A program made the position numbers and the translations under genes. DNA of 64,000 nucleotides from Colius striatus (lineage: Eukaryota; Chordata; Aves; Coliiformes; Coliidae): contig NC_084773.1 in the NCBI RefSeq assembly GCF_028858725.1, positions 3,338,350 through 3,402,349 of the forward strand. Direction: 5' to 3'. The notes beneath the pieces are model-generated. The model was not told the DNA's origin. It ran no database searches and was given only the letters and a program-made list of their open reading frames with translations. Shown piece after piece: positions 42,901 to 54,412 of this stretch; the first letter of the stretch is position 1; each line of letters opens with the position of its first letter.

Positions 42901-45592
42901 CAGTATCCCAGGGAACTGATTTGTATGGACTAACACACACAAACCCCATTAGCATAAGAATTGCTTAAGCACATCCTCCCAAACTGGTGTTGGACTGAGC
43001 AGCACAGTGGTAAGGGGAGACACAGCACTGTCATCCTGAAGCCAGAACATCAGCACAGAGAGAGAGCACTGATGCCACTCCAGAGGTAGAGCAGAGCCTC
43101 CAGCACAGAACCTGGAACAAGGTCAGGTGTGGCCCACTGACTTCATTGCAGGTGGCAACCCTGAGTACTTCCAGAGTAATAACTTTAAGGATGCAGTTGA
43201 CTAAGAAATGTCATTGAATGCTCCCAAAGGTACTAATGTATTAGCTGCTGTTTGAATAGTATTCTGTAAGACACACGATGCCAAAGAACTGAGAATCTAG
43301 AGGTATTGCTAATTAAACAAGTTACAAGGGTACCACATCTTTGCCCTGATGTTCACCTGCACTGTTCTTGTGTATAGTAACCTTAAAATACATCCTGTGG
43401 GGTACATGGTCCTTAATGTCCCAGTTCTCTCCCTCTCTCCTGTTTAGGGAAAGGCACACAAGGCCTGATCTCCTCCCGTTTGTGAGCACCACAATTTGAG
43501 TTATGGCTTTACAGTACCCTTTTTAACCAGAGCAAAATATCAGCCTTTAATCCTCCAAACAGTCACCCTGACATAGCGGTCTTAGGGGAAAAAAAGAGGT
43601 GAATGTGGGGAGCAGACGTCTTTTCCTTACAGCTGCAGAAAGCTGAGCTGTGTTATATGCTCCTATGCACACTGATACAGTAGAAGTGGAACAAGGAGGC
43701 AGCCTGAGCAGGACTGGCCATATTAGACTATTCCACAGGGCCTAAGAGCCTGAATGTTTTCATCCTCAGGACACCAAGCATATCTCGTGAGCAAATAAAA
43801 CTCACCATTGTAGATCTCAAACCTGGGTTTATTTCCAGTCTGTTTTCAAATATAGACATCTAACCCATTTACATCTGAAGGTTTTAGTTCTTCTCCACGT
43901 GAGTTTTACCTTTTGTATGCCATTCCACACTTGCTTGTGCTCCAAAACCAACGATGAGTCTGCCCTATCCATCTTAGCCTCGTAATGGGTAGCTAGAACA
44001 TATTAAGAGTTATCACCTCAAAGGCAGATCAAAGTCTACTTCCTTTAATATTGACTTTCTTTAAAAGGACCTAAATATAACCCACTAGCTAAATAATTCA
44101 ATTTTGGGATGGGGGAGGAACTGAGTGCATGTTTGTACAACAGACCACAAGAACTCCACAGCTTTATGATCTGTTGGAGATGAAGAAATCCCTCTCACAT
44201 TTTCTGTTTGAGGAAACGTTACTCTTAGACTAAATGAGCCCAAATCTGTCAGCCATCCAAAAGGACTCTTCACTGACATAAGTGGCAAACACTTGCATGG
44301 ATCACTGACAGGAACAGCTCTGCTCAAGGAATAGAAACAATGAGCTAATCTGAATAAATGGTCCATTTTCAGCTGTTTCACAATGTCGTGCAGGGTGGTT
44401 TTTACATTCCCTACTTGCCTCACTCTGTTTGATTATCCAAGGTGTTGAAAGATCCATAACTCCTATGGGGCTTTCAAATCTAGTCATCTTGTTCTCCTTA
44501 AATATCCCTTAAGTTTTGGAAAATACCCGTCTAGGGTGCACACATGATAAAATGCACATTCAGTTAATGCCAGGGGCTCTTGGGAGCTTCAGAGGAGCGT
44601 CACTGCATCTCTGCATCTCCTGAGAACACAGGGAGTGAGGCACCCTGCCATTTGCCTGTATGTGGCTAAAGGTTGCCTGGAGCCACTCCAGGCCAGAGGG
44701 TTTCCCAGCAAACTGGAAGCCAGGGCTCAGCTGCTGTGCAACTGCTTGGGGCTCCTCTAGCTTCTGTCCTCAGGCACACCTTCAGTTTTTATGAAGTGTC
44801 CGTGCTTTCTATCACTTTAAGTGTTGTATGATGGGGTTTCTCAGTTTCACACTTACTTTATAGATGGGGAGAAGGCAGAAAGACCTCAAGGCTGGAAACC
44901 ATAGACTGCAACATCAACTTCTGTATGCATGGTGTGAGTGATCAGCTCTCAATGCTGGCTCTAACAAGGGCTATACCTACATTTAGAAAACACTTTTCCT
45001 CAGTCTTTGTATTTTAAGTGCTGTGGAATCAGCAAACACCAAGTTCCACTGCTACATGTTTTGCAATACGGAGGAATGAGAGCTTCTGCCATTTCCTTGG
45101 GTATTTGTGTTTGCCATTATTAACGCTGTTATAGTTAGGAATTTCAACATATTTTGTACTGCTGCAATAACTGGGAAAAAAGAAATATGGAAGCTGGTAA
45201 TGTCATCTTCTGCCTGTCGACTGAAGTGCCGTGACATCTCAAATCAGAACACACAAGTTCTTTCTGGTGGCAGAGAGGTCAGATAGATATAGCTGCTATA
45301 GAATAACTTCTAAATGTGATGGAAATCTCTTACTATGAGACTAATTGCTGGACCTTAGTCCCAGCAGGTTACAAACATCAGGCCAGTATCACTGCTGAGG
45401 TGTCTGCACTCCAGAAGTGTAATTCTAACCCTGCTCAGCATTCAGTCTCTAACCACTGCCTTTAACCAGCACCAAATTCCTCTTCCACACCCTCCTGTAC
45501 GGGAATGAGGCTGCTGTCCTGCACACACAAGCAGAAAACCTTCCTGAGAGGATTTGTGAGAGCACAGCAGTGCAACACTGTGGTGGAAGCTA

Positions 45593-46926
<1,334 letters not shown>

Positions 46927-46997
46927 CCGATCTTGATATACACAATCCCCAGGCTCAGGAAGATGTGGAAGATCCAGCGCCTTGTTTTCCTGTTCAT
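46927..46997 (-). CDS. WNT7A: WNT7A coding exon 1 (start codon and signal peptide)
   Basis: Coding part of the first exon, too short to stand out as an ORF. The minus strand reads ATG at 46997-46995, with A at -3 of the start context. It encodes a basic N-terminus (MNRKTRRW) followed by a hydrophobic stretch, IFHIFLSLGIVYIKI. This is a typical signal peptide that sends the protein into the ER for lipidation by PORCN and secretion. The exon ends with two bases (GG) of codon 24 and a GTAAGT donor at 46926-46921. The start, the length of the n-region and the intron position match vertebrate WNT7A. WNT7B starts differently (MHRNFRKW, from memory of the family), so this exon helps separate the two paralogues. 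Confidence 0.96.
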
Positions 46998-47314
46998 ATT
47001 CCTAGCTTTGCCGTGTCTCCGACTCAACGTGCGAAACGGAGCCCGCCGCGCTCCCGGCCCGGGGCCGCTCCGGTCACGGCCGCTCCCGCCGCGCCCCGCT
47101 GCGCCCCGGCGAGCCCCCGCCGGCTCTCACCATGGCCCTCGCCCTCGGCTCTCCGCTCCGGCCCGGCCCTCTGCCCCGCTCGCTCTCTTGTCCCTCTCTC
47201 CCGGATTTGTATGCCTGTCACACGCAGCGCCTTGTTGCGGGAGACGGACGGGGCTGCGGGATCCTCCTGAGCGCCGGCGGCTCGGGGCGCTCCCCCCAGG
47301 TTCAATGTTAACTA

Positions 47315-47361
47315 TCTCCCTCCCCCCCCCCCTTTTTTTTTCCTCCCTTTCTCTCTTCTTC
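47315..47361. repeat. 47-base pure pyrimidine tract in the WNT7A promoter
   Basis: Uninterrupted C/T on the plus strand, including a run of 11 C and then 9 T. On the WNT7A transcript strand it is pure purine. Such tracts can form triplex or G-rich structures and are prone to length change. Confidence 0.9.
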
Positions 47362-47403
47362 AGCTACTTGGGCGTGTTCTCCAAAGGAGGGAGTTGTCCA
47401 GCC

Positions 47404-47430
47404 GGGGGGGGGGGAGGGTTGGGAAGAGGG
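47404..47430 (+). other. Canonical G-quadruplex motif near the WNT7A start
   Basis: The plus strand shows a run of 11 G, then A, GGG, TT, GGG, AAGA, GGG. That satisfies the four-tract, short-loop G4 rule on the WNT7A template strand, about 410 bases upstream of the start codon. Confidence 0.8.
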
Positions 47431-48762
47431 TAACCAGAAATGGCAGACAAACAGATCACCTGCCTGCGAGGAGGCTCGCAGCGATCCTCCTGCGGGCACG
47501 GCCCGGGGCACAGCGGCAGGGGCTCCGCGGGGTATGACCGGGGGGTGCCCCCGGGGCTGGCCCCGGCGTGCCGGGCGGCATGGGGCCGCCGCGCTCGGCC
47601 CGCACCCCGCGCTGCTCCGCGCCCGCGGCACCGGCGACGGCGCGGGGTGGGGGGGATGAAGTTTTTACTCCGCGATAAGCCTCCCGTTGGCCGGGGCTGC
47701 CGCGCACCTGGGGCCGGTTTTATGCGTTTGCCCCGGCCCCGACGCTCCTCCCCTCGCTCTGCCTCCCCGCGTGTAACGTGCCGCCGCTCTCCCTCCCGGC
47801 TTCCCAGCCGAGATGAAGCGGCGCGGCGGGGCGAGCCCCGGGGCAGCGCGCAGCATCCCCGCCAGCACCGCTTCGTCTCGCACCGGGGCTGCGGGAAGGT
47901 ATGGAGGGGCGGCTGTCCCCAAGCCCCCCGTGCGCACAGAAGAAGCCCGGACGCCCCGACCGCGTACCCACAGTGCCCTTTCCACTTATGTGTTTTGGAT
48001 TGATCCTTCTAATGACAAAGACAGGGACGCTGAGCCGGCTTGTCCCGCATGGCCATGGGCTCACGTCAGGTGTCCGCGGGACTCGGCCGTGCCACGTCCG
48101 ACCCCACGGGGGAAGGAAGCGAAAGGGGCTGCCGGAGGGCTCTGCAGAGCCACCGTCCTGCCTGGGGGTGCCGGCTGGGGGGTCGGCCCGGCCGAGAGGA
48201 GGATCCCGGCGCCTCGTTGCGGGAATTTACACGGATATGGTGACTATTTTATTATCCACTCGAAATATTTCAAACAGGGAGGTTACCTAAATGATAACAG
48301 GGGTGTGGTGCGGGAATTGTTCTGCTGATAGCGTACTTCTGAAAATAACAACAAAAAAAAAAAGCCAGGGAAAGGCCCCCCAGGATCCCTCCGAGAAGCC
48401 GGTTCGAAGCCCCTCTCGCGGAGCAGCGAGTGGAGCGGCGGCCCGACCCCGCTGGCGCTCCCGCACGGCCCCGGAGCGGGGGTCTGAGCGGGGAGGAGAG
48501 GGGTGGCAGCCGGCCCTTGGCGAGGGGTGACCCGCAGTCCTGCCGAGCCTGCCTTGCTGAGCGCGGGGGCGCTGAGGGGATACCTCCCCATACCCCCCCC
48601 GCCCCATCACTCGGTGTTTCCCGGTGCAGCAGATGCTCTCACATCACCTCCCGCCGCGGGCCGGCTCGGCCCTCCCATGGGACGCCGGAGCTGCCGGCCC
48701 CAGGCCCGGAGCCGTCAGGGAGTGGAGTCAGGGAGGGGGTCGTCTCGGGGTGGGGGGGATGG

Positions 48763-48797
48763 AACACGGGGACACGGACACGGGGACACGGACACTG
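48763..48797. repeat. Short GGACAC-type tandem repeat
   Basis: Two and a half copies of a 14-base unit (CACGGGGACACGGA) just upstream of the 37-bp minisatellite. Small, probably slippage-derived. Confidence 0.8.
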
Positions 48798-48836
48798 CGG
48801 CCGCCGCCACCCGTTAGTGCCGCCAGCTCTTTGTCA

Positions 48837-48855
48837 TAGCGCCACCTGCCGGCCG
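48837..48855 (-). promoter_or_regulatory. Candidate CTCF binding site
   Basis: The plus strand reads TAGCGCCACCTGCCGGCCG. Compared with the reverse complement of the CTCF consensus (TAGCGCCCCCTGGTGGCCA, from memory) it matches 15 of 19 positions, including the GCC-CCT core. It lies between the WNT7A promoter and the 37-bp minisatellite. A motif match only; occupancy is unknown. Confidence 0.4.
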
Positions 48856-48903
48856 CGGCCGGGCACCGGCGCCACCGGCACCGCAGCGACCGCGGCAGGA
48901 GGC

Positions 48904-49347
48904 GGGGGCAGCCCCGGGACCCGCAGCAACTGGGGGAGGCGGGGGCAGCCCCGGGACCCGCAGCAATTGGGGGAGGTGGGGGCAGCCCCGGGACCCGCAG
49001 CAACTGGGGGAGGCGGGGGCAGCCCAGGGATCCGCAGCAATTGGGGGAGGTGGGGGCAGCCCCGGGACCCGCAGCAACTGGGGGAGGCGGGGGCAGCCCC
49101 GGGACCCGCAGCAACTGGGGGAGGTGGGGGCAGCCCCAGGACCCGCAGCCACCTGGGCAGGAGGCTTGGGCAGCCCAGGGACCCGCAGCAACTGGGGGAG
49201 ATGGGGGCAGCCCCGGGACCCGCAGCAACTGGGGGAGGCGGGGGCAGCCCCGGGACCCGCAGCAACTGGGGGAGGTGGGGGCAGCCCCAGGACCCGCAGC
49301 CACCTGGGCAGGAGGCTTGGGCAGCCCCGGGACCCGCAGCAATTGCG
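48904..49347. repeat. GC-rich minisatellite, 12 units of 37 (or 40) bp
   Basis: Tandem array with unit starts at 48904, 48941, 48978, 49015, 49052, 49089, 49126, 49166, 49203, 49240, 49277 and 49317. Each unit has the core GCAGCCCCGGGACCCGCAGC followed by AACTGGGGGAGG. Ten units are 37 bp or a partial end. The two units starting at 49126 and 49277 are 40 bp and carry a variant core, CCACCTGGGCAGGAGGCTTG. The order 37-37-40-37 repeats, giving a 151-bp higher-order unit (49052-49202 and 49203-49347). It sits 1.9-2.35 kb upstream of the WNT7A start codon. The many long ORFs across it arise because 37 is not a multiple of three and the unit lacks stops. Confidence 0.97.
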
Positions 49348-49460
49348 GTCGGAGATTGCGGAGGAAGCCGCTGCCCCAAGGCTTTTGCAGCCTCAGGGAG
49401 AGAGGAGCAGGCGGCGGCCCCGGAGCGCGCCCAGCAGCAGGTAGGGCGCGGAGAGCACAA

Positions 49461-51228
49461 CCTGCACGTGTGGGGATGAAGCAGCTCGTAGTGATGTAAT
49501 TCCAGTAAATTCCAAGCTCTTCGGTGGGAGGGAAACTCCCCCCAGAAAAGCAAAGTGTCATGAAGAGGCAGAAAGGCATTATTCCAAACGGCCTATCACC
49601 TCCTTAGATCAGCGAGGAACACGCTGTGATGATGCGGAGACTGAGCCCAGCGCCAGGCATCGTTCCGGGCAGACACCTCACACGGGCACACGGCGACAAC
49701 GAAGGGAGGGGGAGGCAACTGGAACCAGAGGAGTTTGGAGAACTGGTATACCCTGCACACAACACGGGCAGCACAAGCATGCAGGGATGCTTACCCAGCT
49801 CTTGTGAGGCATACAGGGTAGTGGTTTGGGCAGGGCGGGATGCTCCTGCTTCATGCGTTACTGATAACCTCATTTTTATCGGTTCTGTAAGGAACTGTGG
49901 ATGTGCTCAATGCACTCTCTTCTTTGCACATAAAGCAAAAGTTTTCCAAGTGTTAGAACACGCCCTGTCCTTGCAGCCAGTCACCAACACACACATTTTG
50001 CACACGTGGATTTGTCAATGAAGGATTTCATTTTCTGCTCCATGTAGAGCTCAGTACAATGACATTCTGCTCCCCTGCCTAAGGGCTGGGGACAAACCCA
50101 AACAACCACCAAAACACTGCTGCTGAGCAACAGAGCTGATGCTGCTAAGGCAGACGACTTGGGGACACACCATAGAGGTGGGGTCTGTTGGGATTTGTGT
50201 CACTCTTAGTACAATTGGTCATGTTGGTTCAATAGTCCTTAAGCAGAAGTGGGCATAAAAAATCTCAGGGGTTTTATCCTGAAACCAAACCTGCTTTCCA
50301 AAGATCAAATCTATCCTCAAAGTGAACCTCAAACACTAAACTAACTAGGAGGTCATTTTAGACGTGCTTCAGAGCTTTAGCCACTCTGCTGATCTGGCAC
50401 ATCAAACATGTTCCAGGAGCCCTTTAGTCTTCATTTTTTTGCTTTTTTTTTTGGTATTTCTGATGCTAAAGCTAGAGGTGTTTTGTCTCACTCAAGGCCA
50501 GCAAGTCATCTGTTTAACACAGTGCAGGGGGTATGGGATAGGTCAAGGCCAAGCAAATTGTTGCCTTAGGGTTCAGTCGGTGCAGAAAATGGCAAAGCCT
50601 CCTCAGAAAATTGAGATAAATAATTTACTGGACTAATCAATGACTTTCTTCTACTCTGTTTGTTCCTAAAAAAGTTGAGACCTAGATCCATGTGAGTATG
50701 TGCAGAGCATACATGGAATAACACCCCTGTGCAGATTGCAGCAGGGTAGCTTGTCTTGTTTGGCAAAGTTTCTCAAGCACTTGAATTACCATTCTGAAAC
50801 GTTGCAGACCTTAAATGGTCCTTCCACCCATGTGGTCTTTCCAGATGAGGTCTATAGTAACTGTGACCTATACTAACTCATCTTCACCTACTGCCCATTC
50901 TACAGTGCATATATATATCCAGCTTCCCTTTTACACTATATATTTCTTATTTTCTAATCTCTGCATAATCCAATCAATAGGAGGCATTATGATAAACTAT
51001 TTCTCTCACCAGAGTACAGCAACAAGTTATAGGCAAATCAGTAAATGAACACAAAACTTGCAACAATGATTAGAAAGGAAGGAAGGAATGGGGAAATGGA
51101 AGTAGGAATTGGGAAATTGCCTGTGGCAATTGAACGGGAAACTGGGCTTTTAAAAGGGTTGAAAAGAAATCCCAGAGCTCCTGGTTTGTGAGAAGATGTC
51201 TGCTGGTAAAAATCTGTCTCATTTCAGC
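49461..51228. other. WNT7A 5' flank, proximal
   Basis: Transition from the CpG island to ordinary AT-richer DNA. No gene, RNA or repeat recognised beyond small homopolymers (poly-T at 50444-50451). Open frames are short and without motifs. Confidence 0.6.
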
Positions 51229-52027
51229 GAGATCTGAGCAGGCTGAGAGTTGGGCAGAGAGGAACTTCATGAGGTTCAATAAGGACAAGTGCAGAGTCCT
51301 GCATCTGGGCAGGAATAGCCCCATGCACCAGCACAGGCTGGGGGTCAAACTGCTGGAGAGCAGCTCTGCAGAGACCTGGGAGTGCTTGACTGATAATAAA
51401 CTAGACATGAGCAGCAATGTGCCCTCCTGGGCAAGAAGCCAATGGCATCCTGGGGGCATCAAGAAGAGTGTGGGCAGCAGGTTCTTCTCCCCCTCTGCTC
51501 TGCCCTGCTGAGGCCTCATCTGGAGTCCTGTGTCCAGCTCTGGGCTCCCCAGCTCAAGAGGGACAGGGAACTGGCATAGAGAGGCCAGTGCAGGGCCACC
51601 AAGATGATCAGGGTTATGGAGCATCTCTCAGCAGGAAAGGCTGTGGGACCTGGGGCTGTCCAGCCTGGAGAAGAGAAGGCTGAGGGAGAACCTCATCAAC
51701 ACTTCTAAGTACCTACAGTGCAGGTGGTGAGAGGATGGGGCCAGTCTCTATTATTCTGTGGTGCCCAGTGACAGGACAAGGGGTAATGGGCACAAGCTGG
51801 AACACAAAAAGTTCCACTGGAACAGGAGGAAAAACTTGTTTGGTGCTGAGAAGAGGGAGCCCTGGCACAGGCTGCCCAGGGAGGGTGTTTAGGCTCCTTC
51901 TTGGGAGATTTCCATACCCACTTGGACATATTCCTGTGCCCCCTGAACGAGGGGAACCTGCTTTAGCAGAGGGTTGGGTTGGAGGAGCTCTGCAGGGCCC
52001 TTCCCACTCCCACCATTGGGGGATTCT
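51229..52027 (+). mobile_element. CR1 LINE fragment with the end of ORF2, about 800 bp
   Basis: Longest CR1 copy in the window. Its 5' part still shows the C-terminal end of the CR1 ORF2 polyprotein (reverse transcriptase side), readable as RFNKDKCRVLHLGRNSP near 51265-51315. It is followed by the 3' UTR blocks CTGGAGAAGAGAAGGCTGAG, GGCACAGGCTGCCCAGGGAG and the terminal region near CTGCAGGGCCCTTCCCACTC. Frameshifts and stops show it is dead. It lies in the 5' flank of WNT7A, opposite in strand. Confidence 0.93.
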
Positions 52028-53832
52028 CTGTGGATCCTTCACCTGGAACAACTCCACAGTCCCTTTGCAGGAATGAAACACAGTTGTCTATGTTGTCAGG
52101 AAGCGTCAGTCCCATTCTGGACACACTCATTTGGCTTTGCACAGGAGGAAGTTCAAGGCAGCCAGGAGAGTCAGGCTCATCCTGTCTGTGCCCCAGCATG
52201 TGGTCAGCAGCCCTTCGAGCAGACACCAGCAGTCTGGCCAGGGTGGGAGCAGCCCCTGCTCAGCACAGACAGACAGGAGGCTCTGCTGAACTTTTGTGGC
52301 AGAGCTCTGGGGAACATGGGAGGTCAGAGTGAGGCAGAAGGTGTCTGCAAACCTGAACTGACAAGTCCTACATACAGATCTTGAATGTGTATCCTGGGAG
52401 GGAACAGCCATCCCATCTCAATGCCCAGCCTTCAGGCAAGCACACACTGTATTTTACCCACAGGGGAAGAGAAGAAGGTTGGAGAGACAGTTTCATCCCA
52501 GGCTGTGGCAGAAGGAGGACTGCTGCATGGTAGTCTTTGACCAACAGCCCACTCTGAGCCATGGGGCTTGGCTGTCTCTCCCCAGATGCTCACTATATGA
52601 GGAAACATAACCTCAAGCAGAGCAAATAGTTTAATTCCAGATATGATCTGTTCACTCTCACCTTTTACTACCCAATTCTTTATTTAGCAGCAGCCACTTT
52701 CTTCTGAACAAAGACTAGGCTCAAGCTACACCCTTGAGCCATCCATCACTTGTTGCCACAATGGTGTTTCTATTGTTAATTGTTTGTCAGGGTTTGGGTT
52801 TTTTTGTGCTGTTTGGGGTTAGGCAGTGCAATGATTTAGTACACCAGCTAATCAGCTCTGAAAAATGGATTCTCGAGATAAACTGCATTAAAAAAAGAAG
52901 TTTAAAAAGTTTGTTAGTCTCCCTACAATCCTTCTGGACTTCCTCACAAAACTACAGCTGGATCCAAGAGCTCTCTCTAGTTAGAGATCTGCTGCTCCTG
53001 CTCTCTGCACTGGCATGGGCTAGTGGAGCTAAGTGAGAAAGTTTGCACAGGGCCTGTCTGCTCAGTGTGTGGTTCTGGTCAAGGTTATTAATGTCTCATT
53101 TTTCATAAGCATAAAGAAATACAAGAAACAGACCCACAGAAAACGAAAAAGAAAGGTTGTCTGTCTTTTTTTTTTTAAGATGGCCTCTGATAACATGAAT
53201 TCACAAGGGAGAATGTGGTTAAAAGCCCATTTTGTAACTAGATCCTAGATGCACATACCATCAATACTCCAACTCTGGCTCCCTTTTATCAGGCTAATCA
53301 TAGCTGCACTGTTTTGTTGTCAAAACATCTCCTGTAGAAGTCAGACTAGAGAGTCCTTTCAGTAGCAAAACTGCGAGGTTAATATACCAACACCCCGTGT
53401 TAAGAATCTCCTGCCTCCTAAAAGGGTGTTTTAAAAAGTGCAATAAACAAATAAACAATGTTTGCAAAGCCCGTTAATATCCTGAGCTGCTCTTGGCCTG
53501 CTCCCACAGTACATCATATCATCAGCAACCACAGTAACTTCTCAGTTTACAGATGTATTCATGGGACTGCAAAATGAGCAATAAATAGCCTGCTGCAGAG
53601 TTTCTCTCTGCAAGGAGTAAAATCTGTGTGGAGCTGCAGCAGGTGGGAGCTCAGGAAGGGCGAGAGCTACCTTCCCAGCCTGGAAGGGCTGACAGCACCA
53701 GCAGACCCAGCTGGGGATCCACAGAAAGGCCTCTCAGCTTTTGAACACTCGTGGCAACAAGGTGACATATGCCTTGTTGGGATCAAGCACTTTGTCATTG
53801 ACTGACCTGGTGAAGTAAATGGATGTCTGTCA
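52028..53832. other. WNT7A 5' flank between CR1 copies
   Basis: No coding feature supported. The first few hundred bases (52028-52560) are G+C-moderate and carry overlapping open frames on both strands without family motifs. They may be a further diverged repeat. Confidence 0.5.
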
Positions 53833-54412
53833 ATCATAGAATCATTTTGGTTGGCAAAGACCGTTAATATCATGGAGTCCAACTCCTCCCCTCACCCTGC
53901 CAAGCCCAGCACTAACCCACGGCCCTCTGCTACAGGGGATACAGCTTTGCAATAGCTCCAGGAATGGGGACTCTCTCACTTCCCTGGGCAGCCTGGGACA
54001 GGGGCTGACAACAGTTCTTCCTCATCTCCATTCTAAACCTCCCAGAGGGCAACTTTAGGCCACCTCCTCTTCTCCTGTCACTTGTTACTTGGGAGCAGAG
54101 ACTGATCTCCACCTCACTACAAACTCCTGTCAGGATGCTACAGAGAGTGCTTATGTCTCCCCTCAGGCTCCCCTTCTCCAGGCTCAACATCTCCATTCTC
54201 TCAGCTGCTCCCCAGCACCCCTGTGCTCCAGCCCCTTCCCCAGCTGCACTGCCCAGCTCTGGCCATGCTCAGTGTCCCTCTGCCAGTGAGGAGCCCAACA
54301 CTGAACACAGCCCTCGAGCTGCAGCCTCACCAGTGCCCAGCAAAGGGGGACTATTGCTCTCTAATCCTACTGCCACACTAGTGCTGATACAAGCTTCTCA
54401 GGACAGGTTCCT
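53833..54412 (-). mobile_element. CR1 LINE 3' fragment, about 580 bp
   Basis: The plus strand begins ATCATAGAATCATTTTGGTT, then ACCCTGCCAAGCCCAGCACT, a tract with CTCAGGCTCCCCTTCTCCAG, and ends in sequence matching the more 5' CR1 region (AACACTGAACACAGCCCTCG). It is a 5'-truncated minus-strand copy of the same older subgroup as 16991 and 36818, diverged, with no intact reading frame. Confidence 0.92.

Larger units (their letters stand above)
46998..47450 (-). promoter_or_regulatory. WNT7A: WNT7A 5' UTR and core promoter region
   Basis: GC-rich, CpG-rich sequence immediately upstream of the WNT7A start codon. No good TATA box was found on the minus strand, which suits a dispersed CpG-island promoter. 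It contains a pure pyrimidine tract at 47315-47361 on the plus strand (so purine on the transcript strand) and a G-quadruplex motif at 47404-47430. The transcription start is not visible from sequence, and the boundaries here are inferred from composition and from the usual few-hundred-base Wnt7a 5' UTR. Confidence 0.5.

Noticed and set aside
48904..49347. CRISPR-like array
   Set aside because: The repeats are contiguous with no unique spacers, and the genome is clearly vertebrate. It is a minisatellite.
48430..49479. 349-codon plus-strand open frame, and matching long frames on both strands, over 48.4-49.6 kb
   Set aside because: It is produced by the stop-free 37-bp tandem repeat and high GC. 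The protein is a Gly/Pro/Arg repeat appearing in all three frames. The length equal to WNT7A is coincidence.
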